Source: Parietichytrium sp. I65-24A
Taxonomy: Eukaryota > Sar > Bigyra > Thraustochytrida > Thraustochytriidae
Direction of reading: 5' to 3'
Length of the DNA stretch: 64,000 nucleotides
Assembly (NCBI GenBank): GCA_012862575.1
Contig: BLSF01000004.1
Location: 1-64,000, forward strand
Positions 63,498-64,000 of this stretch are shown in pieces. A program made the position numbers and the translations under genes. Every line of letters begins with the position of its first letter. Position 1 is the stretch's first letter. The notes under the pieces were generated by a model. It did no database searches. It was given only the letters and a program-made list of their open reading frames with translations, and was not told the DNA's origin.

Positions 63498-64000
63498 GCG
63501 ACGCGTTTGCTCAACACCACTCAGGCCGTTCAACAAGTTCACGTATTTAAACAAACTCTAATTTTGCCAAACACAATCCATCGCCGTGGCCATCGCGAAA
63601 GTGAAGTGCGTTTGACTATGAATGCTAAAGCTGCAAACTCTTTATCTTCACGCTTTGGTACTCAGTATCGTCACATGCACCATATCCCCACTCGATCGGC
63701 AGTATTTGTTCTTCAGTTTAATACTGCCAAGCTCCGAAGCATTAGAAGCATTCCAAAGTTTCCGAAGATTTCCAAAGATTCCAATTCGGAAACCGCCGAG
63801 TCACTTGTGGTCCTCGCGTTACGACGACCGCCCCTTTTCCACGACGGTTCACTTTCATACAAATAATACAAATCCTACAAACTACAAACTGTTCAAGTCG
63901 CGAAGACAAGCAGTGACAGAGTGACTCGCAAGTTTGGAGAGCAGTTCAAGTGCTGGCGCACCAGCCATGCCAGACCGCGATGCGGCGCTCATACAAGCGA
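63498..64000. other. Downstream flank, no gene seen
   Basis: Short frames without motifs run to the window edge. A gene may begin beyond it. Confidence 0.5.

Overview
This is nuclear DNA of a unicellular eukaryote, not a prokaryote. The evidence is eukaryote-only families (NSF, heat shock factor, calpain-7, an Sfi1-like centrin-binding protein, SUV3, an NKCC-type cotransporter), mitochondrial presequences, and three genes that can only be read by splicing short GT-AG introns of 71-134 bp. Most genes are intronless, gene density is moderate, and gaps are rich in microsatellites. A plant/protist-type cycloeucalenol cycloisomerase argues against animals and fungi, and the Sfi1-like protein fits a lineage with centrioles. 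My best guess is a stramenopile-like protist (labyrinthulomycete or thraustochytrid type). This is inference; a red alga or other protist is not excluded.

Layout. 1-8.6 kb is decayed: remains of a PIF1-family helicase (minus), a proline/alanine-rich ORF with an apparent frameshift, an intact secreted beta-propeller-like protein that contains a one-base assembly gap (N), and remnants resembling an eIF2B-alpha-type gene. 8.6-16.3 kb: calpain-7-like protease (plus), convergent with a 1472-residue Sfi1-like protein (minus). 18.3-29.9 kb: armadillo protein with C-terminal zinc-binding domain, heat shock factor, NSF, a spliced acidic protein of unknown function, and a mitochondrial BolA-like protein. 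29.9-37.1 kb is a gene-poor block with a minisatellite and a large pyrimidine/purine asymmetric tract. 37.1-45.4 kb: a Q-rich regulator with two GARP/MYB-like modules, a multipass membrane protein of unknown function, and a SUV3-like mitochondrial helicase. 46.2-50.8 kb: a DCC/DUF393 protein with a 23-nt microexon, cycloeucalenol cycloisomerase, a small unknown protein, and a hot-dog (MaoC-like) protein. 51.8-63.5 kb: a kinase carrying a formin-like N-terminal half and a SAM domain, an NKCC-type SLC12 transporter, and a fusion of a GHMP sugar kinase with a nucleotidyltransferase domain whose signature residues look altered.

The genes form no operon or obvious pathway cluster; they are ordinary housekeeping and signalling genes in mixed orientation. 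The most unusual items are the kinase-nucleotidyltransferase fusion, the FH3-like/SAM/kinase architecture, the tandem GARP-like modules and the microexon. No rRNA, tRNA, CRISPR array or intact transposon was recognised.
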